Shown here piece by piece: positions 47,214 through 57,160 of a stretch of 64,000 nucleotides of DNA; position 1 is the stretch's first letter, and each line of letters begins with the position of its first letter. Below the pieces are notes generated by a model that saw only the letters and a list, made by a program, of their open reading frames with translations, ran no database searches and was not told the DNA's origin. A program made the position numbers and the translations under genes. The DNA is from Psychrosphaera aestuarii (lineage in GTDB: Bacteria > Pseudomonadota > Gammaproteobacteria > Enterobacterales > Alteromonadaceae). The DNA is taken from the NCBI RefSeq assembly GCF_017948405.1, contig NZ_CP072844.1:1488001-1552000 (forward strand), read 5' to 3'.

Positions 47214-49877
47214 ATGTCTACACAGTGGAAGTCAGTTGCAAAGTTGCAACTCAGTAACAAAACCCTCAATTGCATTAGCTTTGAAAAGCTTGAGTCGAAG
47301 TACAACCTTACCAGATTGCCTTACGCCGCTAAAATTCTTTTAGAAAATTTACTTCGCCATGAAGAAAAACCCTTTGTCCAAGAACAAGATATTAAGGCCT
47401 TAGCTGAGTGGGATGTAACTTCAAGTAAGGAACAGGAAATATCATTCGTTCCAGCAAGAGTGGTGTTGCAAGACTTCACTGGCGTACCAGCAATAGTAGA
47501 TTTAGCAGCAATGCGCGACGCCATGTCAACACTGGGCGGAGATGCCAACAAAATTAACCCATTTAATCCGGTAGAGCTGGTTATCGACCATTCTGTAATG
47601 GTTGACTATTTTGCATCTGACGACGCATTTAAAAAGAATACTGATATTGAAGTTCAACGAAATAAAGAGCGATACCAGTTTTTAAAATGGGGTCAATCAG
47701 CCTTTGATAATTTTAAAGTTGTTCCTCCAGGGCGCGGTATAGTCCACCAAGTTAATCTTGAGTACTTGGCGCGATGTGTGTTTGATGGCCAGTTTGACGG
47801 CGAGGAATGGGCATACCCAGATACTTTGGTTGGAACTGATTCACATACTACCATGATAAACGGTCTAGGAATTTTAGGCTGGGGTGTTGGTGGTATCGAA
47901 GCAGAAGCAGCGATGCTTGGTCAGCCTGTCACTATGCTAATTCCAAAAATAGTTGGTTTTAAACTTTCAGGAAAGCTAAATCCTGGCGTCACAGCAACAG
48001 ACTTAGTCCTAACAATTACAGAACAACTTAGAGCGCATGGCGTTGTTGGTAAATTTGTAGAGTTTTATGGTGAAGGCTTAGAGCACTTGTCACTCGCTGA
48101 CAGAGCAACAATCGCAAATATGGCTCCAGAGTATGGAGCTACCTGCGGTATTTTTCCCCTCGACAAAGAATCCCTTAATTATCTGCACTTAACTGGGCGA
48201 TCTGAACAAGACATCGAACGAGTTGAGAAGTACGCAAAACAATTAGGTATTTGGCATGATACTTCAACGGTTGAGGCTGATTATCATGAACAAATCGACT
48301 TTGATTTATCGACAGTAAGACCAAGCATTGCTGGCCCTAAACGTCCACAAGACCGTATTGCATTAAGCGAAGCCGCGGAGCAATACAAGGAGTGGGGCGC
48401 TTTAAACGCGACCGCGACTAACAAATCTGATGTGATGGTCACTTACAATGATAATGAGTTTGAATTAAAAAATGGTTCTGTAGTAATAGCCGCCATAACC
48501 AGTTGCACCAATACTTCGAATCCGTCAGTGCTAGTTGCAGCTGGCCTGTTAGCACGAAATGCGGCTAAACTTGGAATTAAGTCTAAGCCGTGGGTGAAAA
48601 CATCTTTAGCTCCTGGTTCACAAGTGGTGACGCAATACCTAGAAAATGCCGGCTTAATGGATGACTTGGAAGCATTAGGTTTTAACTTAGTGGGTTATGG
48701 ATGTACAACCTGTATCGGTAATTCTGGGCCATTGCCAGACGAGATTGGTAAGGCAATAAGAGATAATAATTTGTCTGTAACCTCGGTTTTATCAGGCAAT
48801 AGAAACTTTGAAGGTCGTATTCATGCTGATATCGCTGCTAATTACTTAGCTTCTCCACCGTTAGTTGTCGCATATGCAATAGCCGGCAATATGAATATAG
48901 ACGTGGCAAATTCGCCACTTTGTAAAGATAGCCAAGGAAATGATGTTTACCTGAAAGACATATGGCCGTCAGATCAAGAAATTAAAGAGGTCGTTGCAGC
49001 ATCTATTTCTCGATCCATTTTTACTGAAAAATATGCTGATGTATTTAATGGTGATGAGACGTGGAACTCTTTATCTTCTGGTGATGAAACTATCTATAGC
49101 TGGCCAGAATCAACTTATATAAAGCAACCTCCGTTTTTTGAGGGGATGGGTGCAACATCAAGTGATATTAAACCAATAGTCGAAGCTCGCTGCTTGGTGA
49201 AAGTTGAAGATAGCATTACTACCGATCATATCTCACCTGCAGGATCAATTGCGATTGATAGTCCTGCCGCGAAATACTTGCAGGAGCAAGGAGTTGAGAA
49301 GAGCGATTTCAATTCATATGGGTCTCGTCGTGGTAATCATGAGGTAATGATGCGAGGCACATTTGCAAATGTGCGATTACAAAATCAGTTAGCGCCAGGA
49401 ACTAAGGGTAGTGCTACGACGCATTACCCTTCAGACGAGCAAATGTCTATATTCGATGCTGCAATGAAGTATAAACAAGAGAGCGTTGATACTTTGGTAA
49501 TTGCTGGTAAAGAATATGGCACTGGCTCAAGTCGAGATTGGGCGGCTAAAGGGCCTGCTTTGCTCGGGATTAAAGTCGTAATGGCAGAAAGTTATGAACG
49601 TATTCACCGTTCTAATTTAATTGGAATGGGGATTTTACCACTTCAGTTTAAGTCGGGAGAAAGTGCAGAATCTCATGGTTTAACTGGCAAAGAGTTGTTT
49701 TCGGTGCCATCTGTTGATGCTGGTCAAAAACAAGTGGATGTGACAGTCGAGAGTGAGGGTAGTAAAAAAACGATTCAGTTTGACGTTAGAATAGACACAG
49801 CTAATGAGTTTGATTACTTTTCAAATGGTGGCATTTTATCTTATGTTATTCGTAATATGCTGGAAAGCTCATCGTAA
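47214..49877 (+). CDS. acnA: Aconitate hydratase A
   Basis: An 887-residue TCA-cycle enzyme that interconverts citrate and isocitrate, of the AcnA/IRP1 type. The 4Fe-4S ligands are in [10 protein letters not shown] and the [11 protein letters not shown] block. [19 protein letters not shown] and the C-terminal swivel segment [15 protein letters not shown] are typical. I chose the ATG at 47214 because GGGAG lies just before it; the ATG at 47202 overlaps that site. Its 3' end overlaps the convergent kinase gene by 32 nt. Confidence 0.96.
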   Translation: MSTQWKSVAKLQLSNKTLNCISFEKLESKYNLTRLPYAAKILLENLLRHEEKPFVQEQDIKALAEWDVTSSKEQEISFVPARVVLQDFTGVPAIVDLAAMRDAMSTLGGDANKINPFNPVELVIDHSVMVDYFASDDAFKKNTDIEVQRNKERYQFLKWGQSAFDNFKVVPPGRGIVHQVNLEYLARCVFDGQFDGEEWAYPDTLVGTDSHTTMINGLGILGWGVGGIEAEAAMLGQPVTMLIPKIVGFKLSGKLNPGVTATDLVLTITEQLRAHGVVGKFVEFYGEGLEHLSLADRATIANMAPEYGATCGIFPLDKESLNYLHLTGRSEQDIERVEKYAKQLGIWHDTSTVEADYHEQIDFDLSTVRPSIAGPKRPQDRIALSEAAEQYKEWGALNATATNKSDVMVTYNDNEFELKNGSVVIAAITSCTNTSNPSVLVAAGLLARNAAKLGIKSKPWVKTSLAPGSQVVTQYLENAGLMDDLEALGFNLVGYGCTTCIGNSGPLPDEIGKAIRDNNLSVTSVLSGNRNFEGRIHADIAANYLASPPLVVAYAIAGNMNIDVANSPLCKDSQGNDVYLKDIWPSDQEIKEVVAASISRSIFTEKYADVFNGDETWNSLSSGDETIYSWPESTYIKQPPFFEGMGATSSDIKPIVEARCLVKVEDSITTDHISPAGSIAIDSPAAKYLQEQGVEKSDFNSYGSRRGNHEVMMRGTFANVRLQNQLAPGTKGSATTHYPSDEQMSIFDAAMKYKQESVDTLVIAGKEYGTGSSRDWAAKGPALLGIKVVMAESYERIHRSNLIGMGILPLQFKSGESAESHGLTGKELFSVPSVDAGQKQVDVTVESEGSKKTIQFDVRIDTANEFDYFSNGGILSYVIRNMLESSS

Positions 49878-51384
49878 AAGTAGTGCCCTGACCTAGTTGG
49901 CTATCAACTGAAATGTTTGCGCCGTGGTCTTGGAGTATCCCATAAGAAATGGATAGTCCAAGACCAGTTCCTACCCCAACAGCTTTAGTAGTGAAGAAGG
50001 GAGTAAAGAGTTTTTCAAGATTCTCTGGGCTAATACCGGTTCCAGTATCGGAAATTTTCACTATGACTTGGTCTTGTTCTTGTTCGGTAGAAACCGTGAT
50101 AGTGCCACCGTCTTCCATTGCATGTTTCGCGTTAATTAACATATTTACTATAACTTGTTCAATTTGACCAAAATTGCCTTTTATATTGCTCACTACATCA
50201 AGGTGTTTCTCAACTTCACAATTATATTTAAGCTCATTCCAAACTAACTGAATAGAGTCTTCTATGCAGTCATTTAAGCTAATTGTTTCATAACTCTTAC
50301 TGTCACTATGTGAAAATGATTTTAGTCCGGCAACAATGTCTTGAACACGTTTTAAACCACCTTTGGACGCTACAATTAGGTCATTAACATCAGTGCGAAT
50401 AAAATCTACATCTTCTTCTTTCCATAAAGCCTCCACCTTATTTAATGCACTGGAGTCGTTTTTCGCCTCAACAATAAGATCCAACAGTGTATTTAGTACC
50501 GCAATATATTCCGCTAAAGTTTCATAATTGCTGATCACAAAACCAATAGGGTTGTTAATCTCATGTGCAACACCAGCGGCTAGTTGTCCTATAGATGCCA
50601 TGCGTTCAGATTGAATAAGTTGGCGTTGTGTATCATCGAGTTTTTTATAGGTTTTTTCTAATTCTTTAAATCGGTTACCAAGATTAACGGTTGCCATTTG
50701 TCGTTGTACTGCAACCGCTAGCATAGAACGAGAAGACTCTACTGATTGCAGTTTCAGGATGTCTATTTGAGTCGAATCTGAATAAACAAAACAAGCGAAG
50801 CCTCGATTATTTTTAATGTGAAACAAAGGGACCAAATAAGCGTACTCAAAGCTACTTTCGTTATCAATTAAAGCATTCATAGGCAATAATGTACTTTCAC
50901 CACCAGAGCCTTCCACCGAATCTAATATGGTTCCAAAGTTAAAAACTTTTACCAAATCTCTGATCTCTGAAGGTTGTTCGTTTATTTCGGTTCGCTTGTC
51001 GCTTTTAGCACCACTCTTATTTTTAGATGGCTGTTCAAGTTCCATTACTGAGGCTAATGTCCATTGATTATTTGGAGACTTTTGACGAAGTTGGAAAAAT
51101 ATACATTGAGCATTATCCAAGAACTCACTGGCCCGACGAAGATATACTTGAACCGTCGCATTTACAGAATCTGCGTTCCATATATCAGCCGACAACCCGG
51201 TAAAGAAAGACAGTTGTAACTGCTGCAACTTCGCTTCACTTGCTTGGTTTTTAAGGCTTTGATTTGACTCGAATATTTCCCTAGATCTTTGTTCTAAAAG
51301 AGTTTCGGCCATTTTTCTGGCCGCTTTCTCTCGTTCTAGTGCTTTTTCGAGTGCATCAATGCGATTTTGTATTTCGTCAGCCAT
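49846..51384 (-). CDS. Soluble sensor histidine kinase (coiled coil, GAF-like, HisKA, HATPase)
   Basis: A 512-residue kinase with no signal peptide or membrane segment, so the signal is probably cytoplasmic. Residues 1-55 form a coiled coil. A GAF-like sensor covers about 56-230, with a Lys/Ser-rich insertion at 115-142. A second helix (235-260) leads to the H-box with phospho-acceptor His274 (GVAHEINNP). The ATP domain has N-box [12 protein letters not shown]1 DTGTGIS (about 446-452) and G2 GTGLGLSIS. It diverges from the response regulator gene next door, which is its likely partner. Confidence 0.88.
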   Translation of the reverse strand: MADEIQNRIDALEKALEREKAARKMAETLLEQRSREIFESNQSLKNQASEAKLQQLQLSFFTGLSADIWNADSVNATVQVYLRRASEFLDNAQCIFFQLRQKSPNNQWTLASVMELEQPSKNKSGAKSDKRTEINEQPSEIRDLVKVFNFGTILDSVEGSGGESTLLPMNALIDNESSFEYAYLVPLFHIKNNRGFACFVYSDSTQIDILKLQSVESSRSMLAVAVQRQMATVNLGNRFKELEKTYKKLDDTQRQLIQSERMASIGQLAAGVAHEINNPIGFVISNYETLAEYIAVLNTLLDLIVEAKNDSSALNKVEALWKEEDVDFIRTDVNDLIVASKGGLKRVQDIVAGLKSFSHSDSKSYETISLNDCIEDSIQLVWNELKYNCEVEKHLDVVSNIKGNFGQIEQVIVNMLINAKHAMEDGGTITVSTEQEQDQVIVKISDTGTGISPENLEKLFTPFFTTKAVGVGTGLGLSISYGILQDHGANISVDSQLGQGTTFTMSFPAYYE

Positions 51385-51473
51385 ATTTAACTATCTGTAG
51401 TTCCTTGAAAAGTGAGCTATAGTTTAAGAATAGTACGTTTTTACAGACTTTATTGATTAAATATAGGCGTTTT

Positions 51474-52760
51474 ATGTCAGAAAAGTACAAAATATTATTA
51501 CTAGATGATGAAGTTGAAATATTAAACTCGCTAAAGCGACTATTTCGCAAAGATTATGTTGTAGATACATTCGTAAATGGCGAGTTGGCACTTGAAGCGC
51601 TAGAAGAGAATGAATATGCCATCGTCATCTCCGATATGAAGATGCCCAATATGGATGGGGCAACTTTTTTATCCAAGGCAAAAGAGATATCTCCAGATTC
51701 AATTAGAATTTTATTAAGCGGCTATGCAGACATTGACAGTACAGTAAAAGCTATTAACGAAGGCGATATTTTTAATTACGTTTGCAAGCCTTGGAACAAC
51801 GACAATTTAAAAGCACTTTTAAAAAATGCGATAGGCCGCTACACGCTCAAAGCTCAAAATACGGAACTGTCAGGGAAATTAGTAGCGGTCAATACAGAGT
51901 TGAAAGAGGCTAATGCAAAGTTAGAAGAAAAAGTCGCTGCTCGTACGAAAGAACTAAACCATAAAGCGGCGATGCTTAAACGCTCGACTATGAAACAAAG
52001 ACGCTTCTTTCGCCAAATTCTCGATATGGTCAGCTTAATAATTGAAGACCGAGCAGGTCACGAAAATGGTCACAGTAAGCGCGTAGCTGCACACGGAAAA
52101 ATATTGGCTGAAGAACTTGGTTTGAGTAGGGCGGAATCAATTAATATCTATTTGACTGGACTCCTGCATGAAGTTGGTAAGGTCGCAATTACCGATAAGT
52201 TACTTAAAACAGTGGAGTTTGAACGTACGACTGAAGAAAATCTTGCATTTAAAAAGCATGCTGTAGACGGAGCTAAAATACTCAGTAAGTTGCCAAACTT
52301 TAAAGAAGTTGCTGAAAATATAAAACATCAGTACGAAAACTATGATGGCTCCGGTTACCCAGATAATTTAAAGAAAGATGAAATACCCTTAGGGTCTAGA
52401 ATTTTAAAAGTGGTGAGTGATTATGATTACCTACTGCTTGGTCATAAAGACGGTAATAAACTGTCTCCAGATAGAGCTGCGTTTCAACTGAAGGAACAAC
52501 GCGGCAAACTGTATGATTATAAAATAGTGGATCAGTATTTAGATTTGCTAACTCGAATTCCTGATATTGAGGAGTTAGACGCCGACTATTGTGTCGCGAC
52601 AAATAAACTAGAGCCTGGGATGATAGTGTCGGACGATGTCAAAAATAAAACCGGTGGTATTATGTTAACAAAGGATACGACCCTAACAGAAGCGGCTATT
52701 GCTAAATTAGTTAATTACGAAAAAGATAACGACTGTTTTCTAACCATTTTTATCTATTAA
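51474..52760 (+). CDS. Response regulator with altered HD-GYP domain
   Basis: A 428-residue protein. An intact receiver domain covers 1-122: acidic pair Asp11/Asp12, phospho-acceptor Asp54 (VISDMKMPNMDG) and Lys105 (CKPW). A coiled coil follows (about 125-170), then an HD-GYP-like domain (about 180-360) and a short C-terminal domain. GYP is kept (DGSGYP, 291-296), but the HD pair reads His232-Glu233, the usual HHE reads Gln286-Tyr287-Glu288, and the late Asp ligand is Ser315. So cyclic-di-GMP phosphodiesterase activity is doubtful. I chose the ATG at 51474; the TTG at 51453 is less likely. Confidence 0.87.
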   Translation: MSEKYKILLLDDEVEILNSLKRLFRKDYVVDTFVNGELALEALEENEYAIVISDMKMPNMDGATFLSKAKEISPDSIRILLSGYADIDSTVKAINEGDIFNYVCKPWNNDNLKALLKNAIGRYTLKAQNTELSGKLVAVNTELKEANAKLEEKVAARTKELNHKAAMLKRSTMKQRRFFRQILDMVSLIIEDRAGHENGHSKRVAAHGKILAEELGLSRAESINIYLTGLLHEVGKVAITDKLLKTVEFERTTEENLAFKKHAVDGAKILSKLPNFKEVAENIKHQYENYDGSGYPDNLKKDEIPLGSRILKVVSDYDYLLLGHKDGNKLSPDRAAFQLKEQRGKLYDYKIVDQYLDLLTRIPDIEELDADYCVATNKLEPGMIVSDDVKNKTGGIMLTKDTTLTEAAIAKLVNYEKDNDCFLTIFIY

Positions 52761-54226
52761 TTTAATTCTGTTTTGACGCGTCGTTTTGTAAGATTATCAG
52801 CGGCGCGTTGCAATACATATATATCAACGGAGTCGTTAACCTTTTTATCTGTGGAGTAGGCTGTATTTTTTATTAACTGACCTTTTTTGAACAGTATCGC
52901 ATTGTCTTTGTAAACAAAGTAAAAATGCTCTTCAGAAAAGTTAGTGGTGATATTATTTAAGTTAATTTCGCTAAGTGGCACGTCAACTAGGTTGTTAGCA
53001 ACATAGTCTGGACAAAGCAGGACATCGTTAAGGTAACTTGCCACTAGATTTTGCGGGCTAAACGCCATATCGGGAGCTCTATCAAAACCTACCAATAATG
53101 CATTAGTTCGGTAAAAGATATCTTTTTTACTAGTATCGTAAAAGACATATATCTTTTTAGCGGCTAAGTCTCGGTAACCAGATGTTTCGTCAAAATTTGC
53201 ACTCGATAGTTCAACAGATATTTTACTTGAATCAATGTGACTATTCACTTTTAAGTCCATTTCCGCAGACTCATATAACCCAGGTAATCCTGTTGTAAAA
53301 TTGAACAATAAGATGTTTAAGTCTTTAGGAATAGAAAGTTGATTTGTTGCTTGGTAGTTAATGTTATTTGTTGATAACCACTTCTCAACTTGCAATTTAT
53401 TGTTTTGAGGTAACAAAAATACCTGCAAATTAGGACTAGAAGTCACATCACATTGTACTGGTTTAGTATCAGATACTTTGTAGATACTATTGTTAACCAA
53501 TGCTCTATTTGATTTTGAGTCGTTATATTTCTCTAAATCTAGCAGATCGTATCGGGCTAATAGTGTTTTGGCTGTTAATGGATAGTGCGCTGGAAACATT
53601 GAACCTTGCTTTGCAATATCTGTATTAAGAGTAGCATCTGCCCATATGTGCATAAGATGGCTAAAGAAGAAACTAGCGATTAAAGTTCCAGCAATTACAT
53701 ATCTTTTTGAAAAGTTCTGTAATACGTGAATTTTCTTCCAAGTGTAGTTGCTTGCAAAAAATTGATAGCCAAGTATCAACACATATACTGCTAATACCAT
53801 AACAAAGTAACTATCGCCCATAATGCCCACATATACATCTTCTACTTCACTAATTTGATTAAATGAGCTAGAAGTTAAGTGGTAACCTAAACCTCTGTAG
53901 GCAAGCACATCTAAGAACAAATAGAGTTGGAAAAAAGACGCCATAACGGCAGAAACTCCGCGAATATGACGTTTGTATGGAAACAAAATAATAACGGGAA
54001 ATATGGTAATAATGAAACAACTTAACGACAGGAACGCAAAATGCCCTAGCCAAGTGGTGACAAAATAAAGCCAACCAGAAAGAGTGACTGGTAGGCTATG
54101 TTCAACAATGTAGAAAAATGAAAACACCAAAGCTAAAAATAGATTAGCAAATGTAAACCAATGACCCCAAGATAGAAGGTTAAATGGTTGTTCGGTTTCC
54201 CATTGATCTTTAAGTTTTATTACCAT
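52757..54226 (-). CDS. YejM/PbgA-like inner membrane protein with diverged periplasmic domain
   Basis: A 489-residue protein. Five membrane segments (about 24-41, 52-82, 93-110, 139-158, 175-195) form a DUF3413-type domain, as in E. coli YejM, which senses LPS and controls LpxC through LapB. The linker (HYPLTAKTLLARYDLLD, 214-230) also matches. The periplasmic part is about 100 residues shorter than in E. coli (586 total) and keeps only traces of the sulfatase-like fold (FNFTTGLPG, 308-316). Its place beside yejL and divergent yejK supports orthology. It overlaps the regulator gene by 4 nt, tail to tail. Confidence 0.82.
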   Translation of the reverse strand: MVIKLKDQWETEQPFNLLSWGHWFTFANLFLALVFSFFYIVEHSLPVTLSGWLYFVTTWLGHFAFLSLSCFIITIFPVIILFPYKRHIRGVSAVMASFFQLYLFLDVLAYRGLGYHLTSSSFNQISEVEDVYVGIMGDSYFVMVLAVYVLILGYQFFASNYTWKKIHVLQNFSKRYVIAGTLIASFFFSHLMHIWADATLNTDIAKQGSMFPAHYPLTAKTLLARYDLLDLEKYNDSKSNRALVNNSIYKVSDTKPVQCDVTSSPNLQVFLLPQNNKLQVEKWLSTNNINYQATNQLSIPKDLNILLFNFTTGLPGLYESAEMDLKVNSHIDSSKISVELSSANFDETSGYRDLAAKKIYVFYDTSKKDIFYRTNALLVGFDRAPDMAFSPQNLVASYLNDVLLCPDYVANNLVDVPLSEINLNNITTNFSEEHFYFVYKDNAILFKKGQLIKNTAYSTDKKVNDSVDIYVLQRAADNLTKRRVKTELN

Positions 54227-54256
54227 TGATTTTAAATCAGTCCCTTGCTTGTCACA

Positions 54257-54481
54257 TTAATGCTTTGGTGCACTTAATGAATTTAACAAAGCATCAGCAA
54301 AACTTTTAGCTATTTGTTGTTTTACATCAGGTTTGACGTTGTCGTCAATTACATTACTAACAGTATTACCGAGCGCAATTAGAGCTAAATCTACAGAAAC
54401 TTTGTTTTTTTGTACAACTTGTAATAATTCTTCAACTAAATTATTAATCTCATCGTTTGAGTATTTTGATATGATTGGCAT
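54257..54481 (-). CDS. yejL: YejL family protein
   Basis: A 74-residue soluble protein aligning over its length with E. coli YejL (75 residues): MPIISKYS at the start, VSVDLALIALGNTVSNVID in the middle and IAKSFADALLNSL at the end. I chose the ATG at 54481 to match the family; the extra 14 residues upstream are not conserved. Function unknown. It precedes yejM-like by 30 nt and diverges from yejK. Confidence 0.92.
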   Translation of the reverse strand: MPIISKYSNDEINNLVEELLQVVQKNKVSVDLALIALGNTVSNVIDDNVKPDVKQQIAKSFADALLNSLSAPKH

Positions 54482-54544
54482 AACGATATCTTTATTAATG
54501 GTTCGAAGTGCGAATCTTAACACATTAGGTGACTAGGAAAACAC

Positions 54545-55558
54545 ATGTCATTAGCAGTAAATCAATTTTCTATCGCATTTTACGAAAAGCAGGCTGAAAC
54601 AGAGTTTTCAACTAAATGGGCAGTAATGGCCGACGAAAGCTTAACCAAGGCTTTCACTTTTGTAGAGCAACTTCACAACATTTACAACGCAAAACCAAGT
54701 AAAAGTTACGCGGCGTTTTCAGAAGAAAAAAATACCGCATTCTCTCATCGCTTGCAAAGCTATCTGGGCAAAGAACTGCCTTTTGACCACCTGTCAAAAG
54801 AAGTGCTTAAAATTTTTCAAGCCGAGTTAGAGAAATATGAGTTTGAAGAAACTGGCTATTTGTTATTAATCGATTATGAGTATGTTGCGACTCGCTACGT
54901 GATGGTTGGTGTTGTTAATTTGACTGATCATTTCTCGGTAGACAATGAATTTGGTATTAAACGTGAACGTCATTTAGACATTAATAAGATTCAATTAGCC
55001 GCCCGAATTGACGTGAGTAGTTTGTTGCACAGTGCGGATGATTTAAAAACGATATCGTTTATTAAAGGTCGTGCCGGTAGACAAGTTAATGACTTTTTTA
55101 TGGACCTATTAGGGTGTACAGAGACGATTAACGCTAAGTCGCAAAGTAAAGAGCTTTTATCGGCTATTGATGACTTCATGTCATCGGAAACGATGGACCC
55201 AAATGAAAAAGCTGAAACTCGAGAAAAAGTCTTTGAATATTGTAACGAACGCATTGCGAGTGGAGAAGATGCTCGACTAGCTGAGTTAAATGATACGTTA
55301 TCAATGTCAGCAGATAATGAATTTAAAGACTTTATTAGCCAGCAAGACTACTCATTTGACGATAATGTAACTTTAGATAAAAGTACCGTTAGAAAATTGG
55401 TTAAACTGTCTGGAAGTGGGCAGGGGGTATCAGTATCCTTTGATCGAATCCTATTAGGTGATAGAGTAAATTATAACCCTCAACGAGATGAGCTTACGAT
55501 TAAAGGTGTGCCAGCTTCCTTAAAAGCGGTATTACTAAATGAGTTTGGCTTAGAGTAA
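54545..55558 (+). CDS. yejK: Nucleoid-associated protein YejK
   Basis: A 337-residue protein of the NdpA/YejK family, a nucleoid-bound protein of unknown exact role. Matching segments to E. coli YejK are HYLDINKIQLAARID-type (RHLDINKIQLAARIDVS), FIKGRAGRQVNDFFMDLLGC, NAKSQSKELLSAIDDF and SGSGQGVSVSFDRILLGDRV. It starts an operon with two small genes of unknown function. Confidence 0.94.
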   Translation: MSLAVNQFSIAFYEKQAETEFSTKWAVMADESLTKAFTFVEQLHNIYNAKPSKSYAAFSEEKNTAFSHRLQSYLGKELPFDHLSKEVLKIFQAELEKYEFEETGYLLLIDYEYVATRYVMVGVVNLTDHFSVDNEFGIKRERHLDINKIQLAARIDVSSLLHSADDLKTISFIKGRAGRQVNDFFMDLLGCTETINAKSQSKELLSAIDDFMSSETMDPNEKAETREKVFEYCNERIASGEDARLAELNDTLSMSADNEFKDFISQQDYSFDDNVTLDKSTVRKLVKLSGSGQGVSVSFDRILLGDRVNYNPQRDELTIKGVPASLKAVLLNEFGLE

Positions 55559-55561
55559 ACA

Positions 55562-55795
55562 ATGAACCTAAAAGAATCACTGAACCTTAAGAAAAAAGTA
55601 GCTGAAAAAGTGCGAGAAAAGGCAATAAAAAAAGCTGAAACTCGCATTATGCTGGCTGGGAAAACACCAAGTGATTTTAATGAAGCTCAATTAGAGATTC
55701 TAGTGAAAGAAGAAGAAGACAAAATCTATGGCAGCGCCAAAGAAAAAGGACTTCTTGTACTGGCATCTCTACTTGGGTTATCGCTTTGGAGCTAG
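55562..55795 (+). CDS. Small Lys/Glu-rich protein, function unknown
   Basis: A 77-residue protein I do not recognise. Residues 1-58 are helical and highly charged (repeated K and E), ending in EEEDKIYGSAKEKG; the last 16 residues (LLVLASLLGLSLWS) are hydrophobic and may be a tail anchor or a short amphipathic helix. It lies 3 nt after yejK and 3 nt before the next gene, so it is translated from the same mRNA. Confidence 0.7.
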   Translation: MNLKESLNLKKKVAEKVREKAIKKAETRIMLAGKTPSDFNEAQLEILVKEEEDKIYGSAKEKGLLVLASLLGLSLWS

Positions 55796-55798
55796 ATT

Positions 55799-56266
55799 AT
55801 GTTTCAACATGTCGTCCGATGGACTTTTTTTATAACAATTTGGAAAAAGTACAAAGCGCAATTATTAACAACATTAGGCTACTTGCTTGCTTTACTATTG
55901 GTCTCGTTGATTCATAAAGACTATTTGGACTATGTCGCAACTTCCAATGACGGACAGGACTTTATTGCCACGTCGTTTATTTTGAAATGGATTGCTTACA
56001 TAACCTTAACGGCTTCGTATTTTTATTTATTTTCGCGTTTTTCTAAAAAGGCTGAAATCGGGCACGAAAACCTAAGCTTTTTAAGAAAATTTCAAAAGCA
56101 GTCTCAGTCTTCAAGCAGCAAGAAAACAAATAAAGCAACAAACGGCAACGGCTCATTTGATAAGCCTAAAGAAGAGGGTGACCCTTTTGCAAACATCCGC
56201 ACTAAAGCGAAGTTAAGGTCGGAAGCGGATTTATTAATGGACAAAGATAATAATGCTAAAAATTGA
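55799..56266 (+). CDS. Two-segment membrane protein with basic cytoplasmic tail, unknown
   Basis: A 155-residue protein with two hydrophobic segments (about 23-41 and 63-84) and a long polar C-terminal tail. The tail contains a Ser/Lys/Asn-rich stretch (QSSSSKKTNKATNGNGS, about 101-118), then a charged helix. GGAG lies 7 nt before the ATG. I do not recognise a family. It is the last gene of the yejK operon and overlaps the next, convergent gene by 11 nt. Confidence 0.72.
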   Translation: MFQHVVRWTFFITIWKKYKAQLLTTLGYLLALLLVSLIHKDYLDYVATSNDGQDFIATSFILKWIAYITLTASYFYLFSRFSKKAEIGHENLSFLRKFQKQSQSSSSKKTNKATNGNGSFDKPKEEGDPFANIRTKAKLRSEADLLMDKDNNAKN

Positions 56267-56684
56267 GTTCGCTTAATTCCTTTAACTTTTCTATGCGATC
56301 TTTTGTCATATAAATCTCACACTCTTTGGCTAGTGAAATTGAAGCAGTAACATCAGGTAACATAGAAATATATTGCCATTTACACGTCGCCTTTTTATAT
56401 TTCTCAAAAAGTCTAACTGATGATTTATATAAGGCGATTGGATCATTGCCAGTTTCTGCTTTATTTAAATCTCTTAATATTATCTCGACGTTTGTTTCCC
56501 AAGTCATAAGCTCTCTTTCTACTTGTACATATGCTGCGTCGAGGCACAAGCTATAGTCCATAGGGCTCTTATGCTTTTTTTTACAATTATCAATTTCTTT
56601 AGAGTTATAGAAAAAATTGGCGTTCGCTGAAAAAGAAAACGCCAAGGGCAACAAGATTAATACCTGAACAAGTCGAATGAACAA
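56256..56684 (-). CDS. Exported Cys-rich protein, LprI/DUF1311-like
   Basis: A 142-residue protein with a signal peptide (cleavage near ANA-NF, residue 22) and four Cys in the mature part (CKKKHKS, SLCLDAAY, ATCKWQY, KECEIY), likely forming two disulfides in the periplasm. The pattern of Cys, helical repeats and late Trp-Cys resembles the lysozyme-inhibitor LprI family (DUF1311), but the match is weak. The start is TTG, with AAAGG 7 nt upstream and no ATG in frame. Role unknown. Confidence 0.68.
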   Translation of the reverse strand: MFIRLVQVLILLPLAFSFSANANFFYNSKEIDNCKKKHKSPMDYSLCLDAAYVQVERELMTWETNVEIILRDLNKAETGNDPIALYKSSVRLFEKYKKATCKWQYISMLPDVTASISLAKECEIYMTKDRIEKLKELSELNF

Positions 56685-56707
56685 TCTAATACCTTTATCT
56701 TTTTTAA

Positions 56708-57007
56708 TTAAGGTAAAACTTTCTTGTATGGTTTTACCGTGGATTTTGCATAAACACCCGCTTCAATATACGGATCTAGACTAGCCCATTTTTCAGCGTC
56801 CTGCAGTGAATCGAACTCTGCAATTACTAGTGAGCCTGTGAAACCAGCTTCGCCAGGGTTTTCACTATCAATTGCTGGTAGTGGGCCGGCAACCAATAAA
56901 CGACCTTGTTCTTTAAGTTTAACTAATCGTGCTAAGTGCTTTTCTCTTGTAGCTAAACGCTTGGAAAGAGAATCCTGTACATCTTCAGAATAGATCATGT
57001 AATACAT
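56708..57007 (-). CDS. YciI family protein
   Basis: A 99-residue ferredoxin-like (dimeric alpha/beta barrel) protein. It has YYMIYSEDV at the N-terminus with the family Asp/Ser, then [18 protein letters not shown] and a closing [22 protein letters not shown] block. E. coli YciI is a relative with proposed but unproven enzymatic roles. GGGA precedes the ATG. Single gene. Confidence 0.9.
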   Translation of the reverse strand: MYYMIYSEDVQDSLSKRLATREKHLARLVKLKEQGRLLVAGPLPAIDSENPGEAGFTGSLVIAEFDSLQDAEKWASLDPYIEAGVYAKSTVKPYKKVLP

Positions 57008-57160
57008 TTTAGTGTCCCTAATTATAAGTTTAGTAAAATAATTTGGCGGATCTTGCTTTAATTGACGGAAAAATCAAGTTGAATGGGAAGACAGTATGTT
57101 AATTACTTGATAGCATGAGGTATAAACAATTAAAAAATAATTATAATAAAGGTAGTTTGT

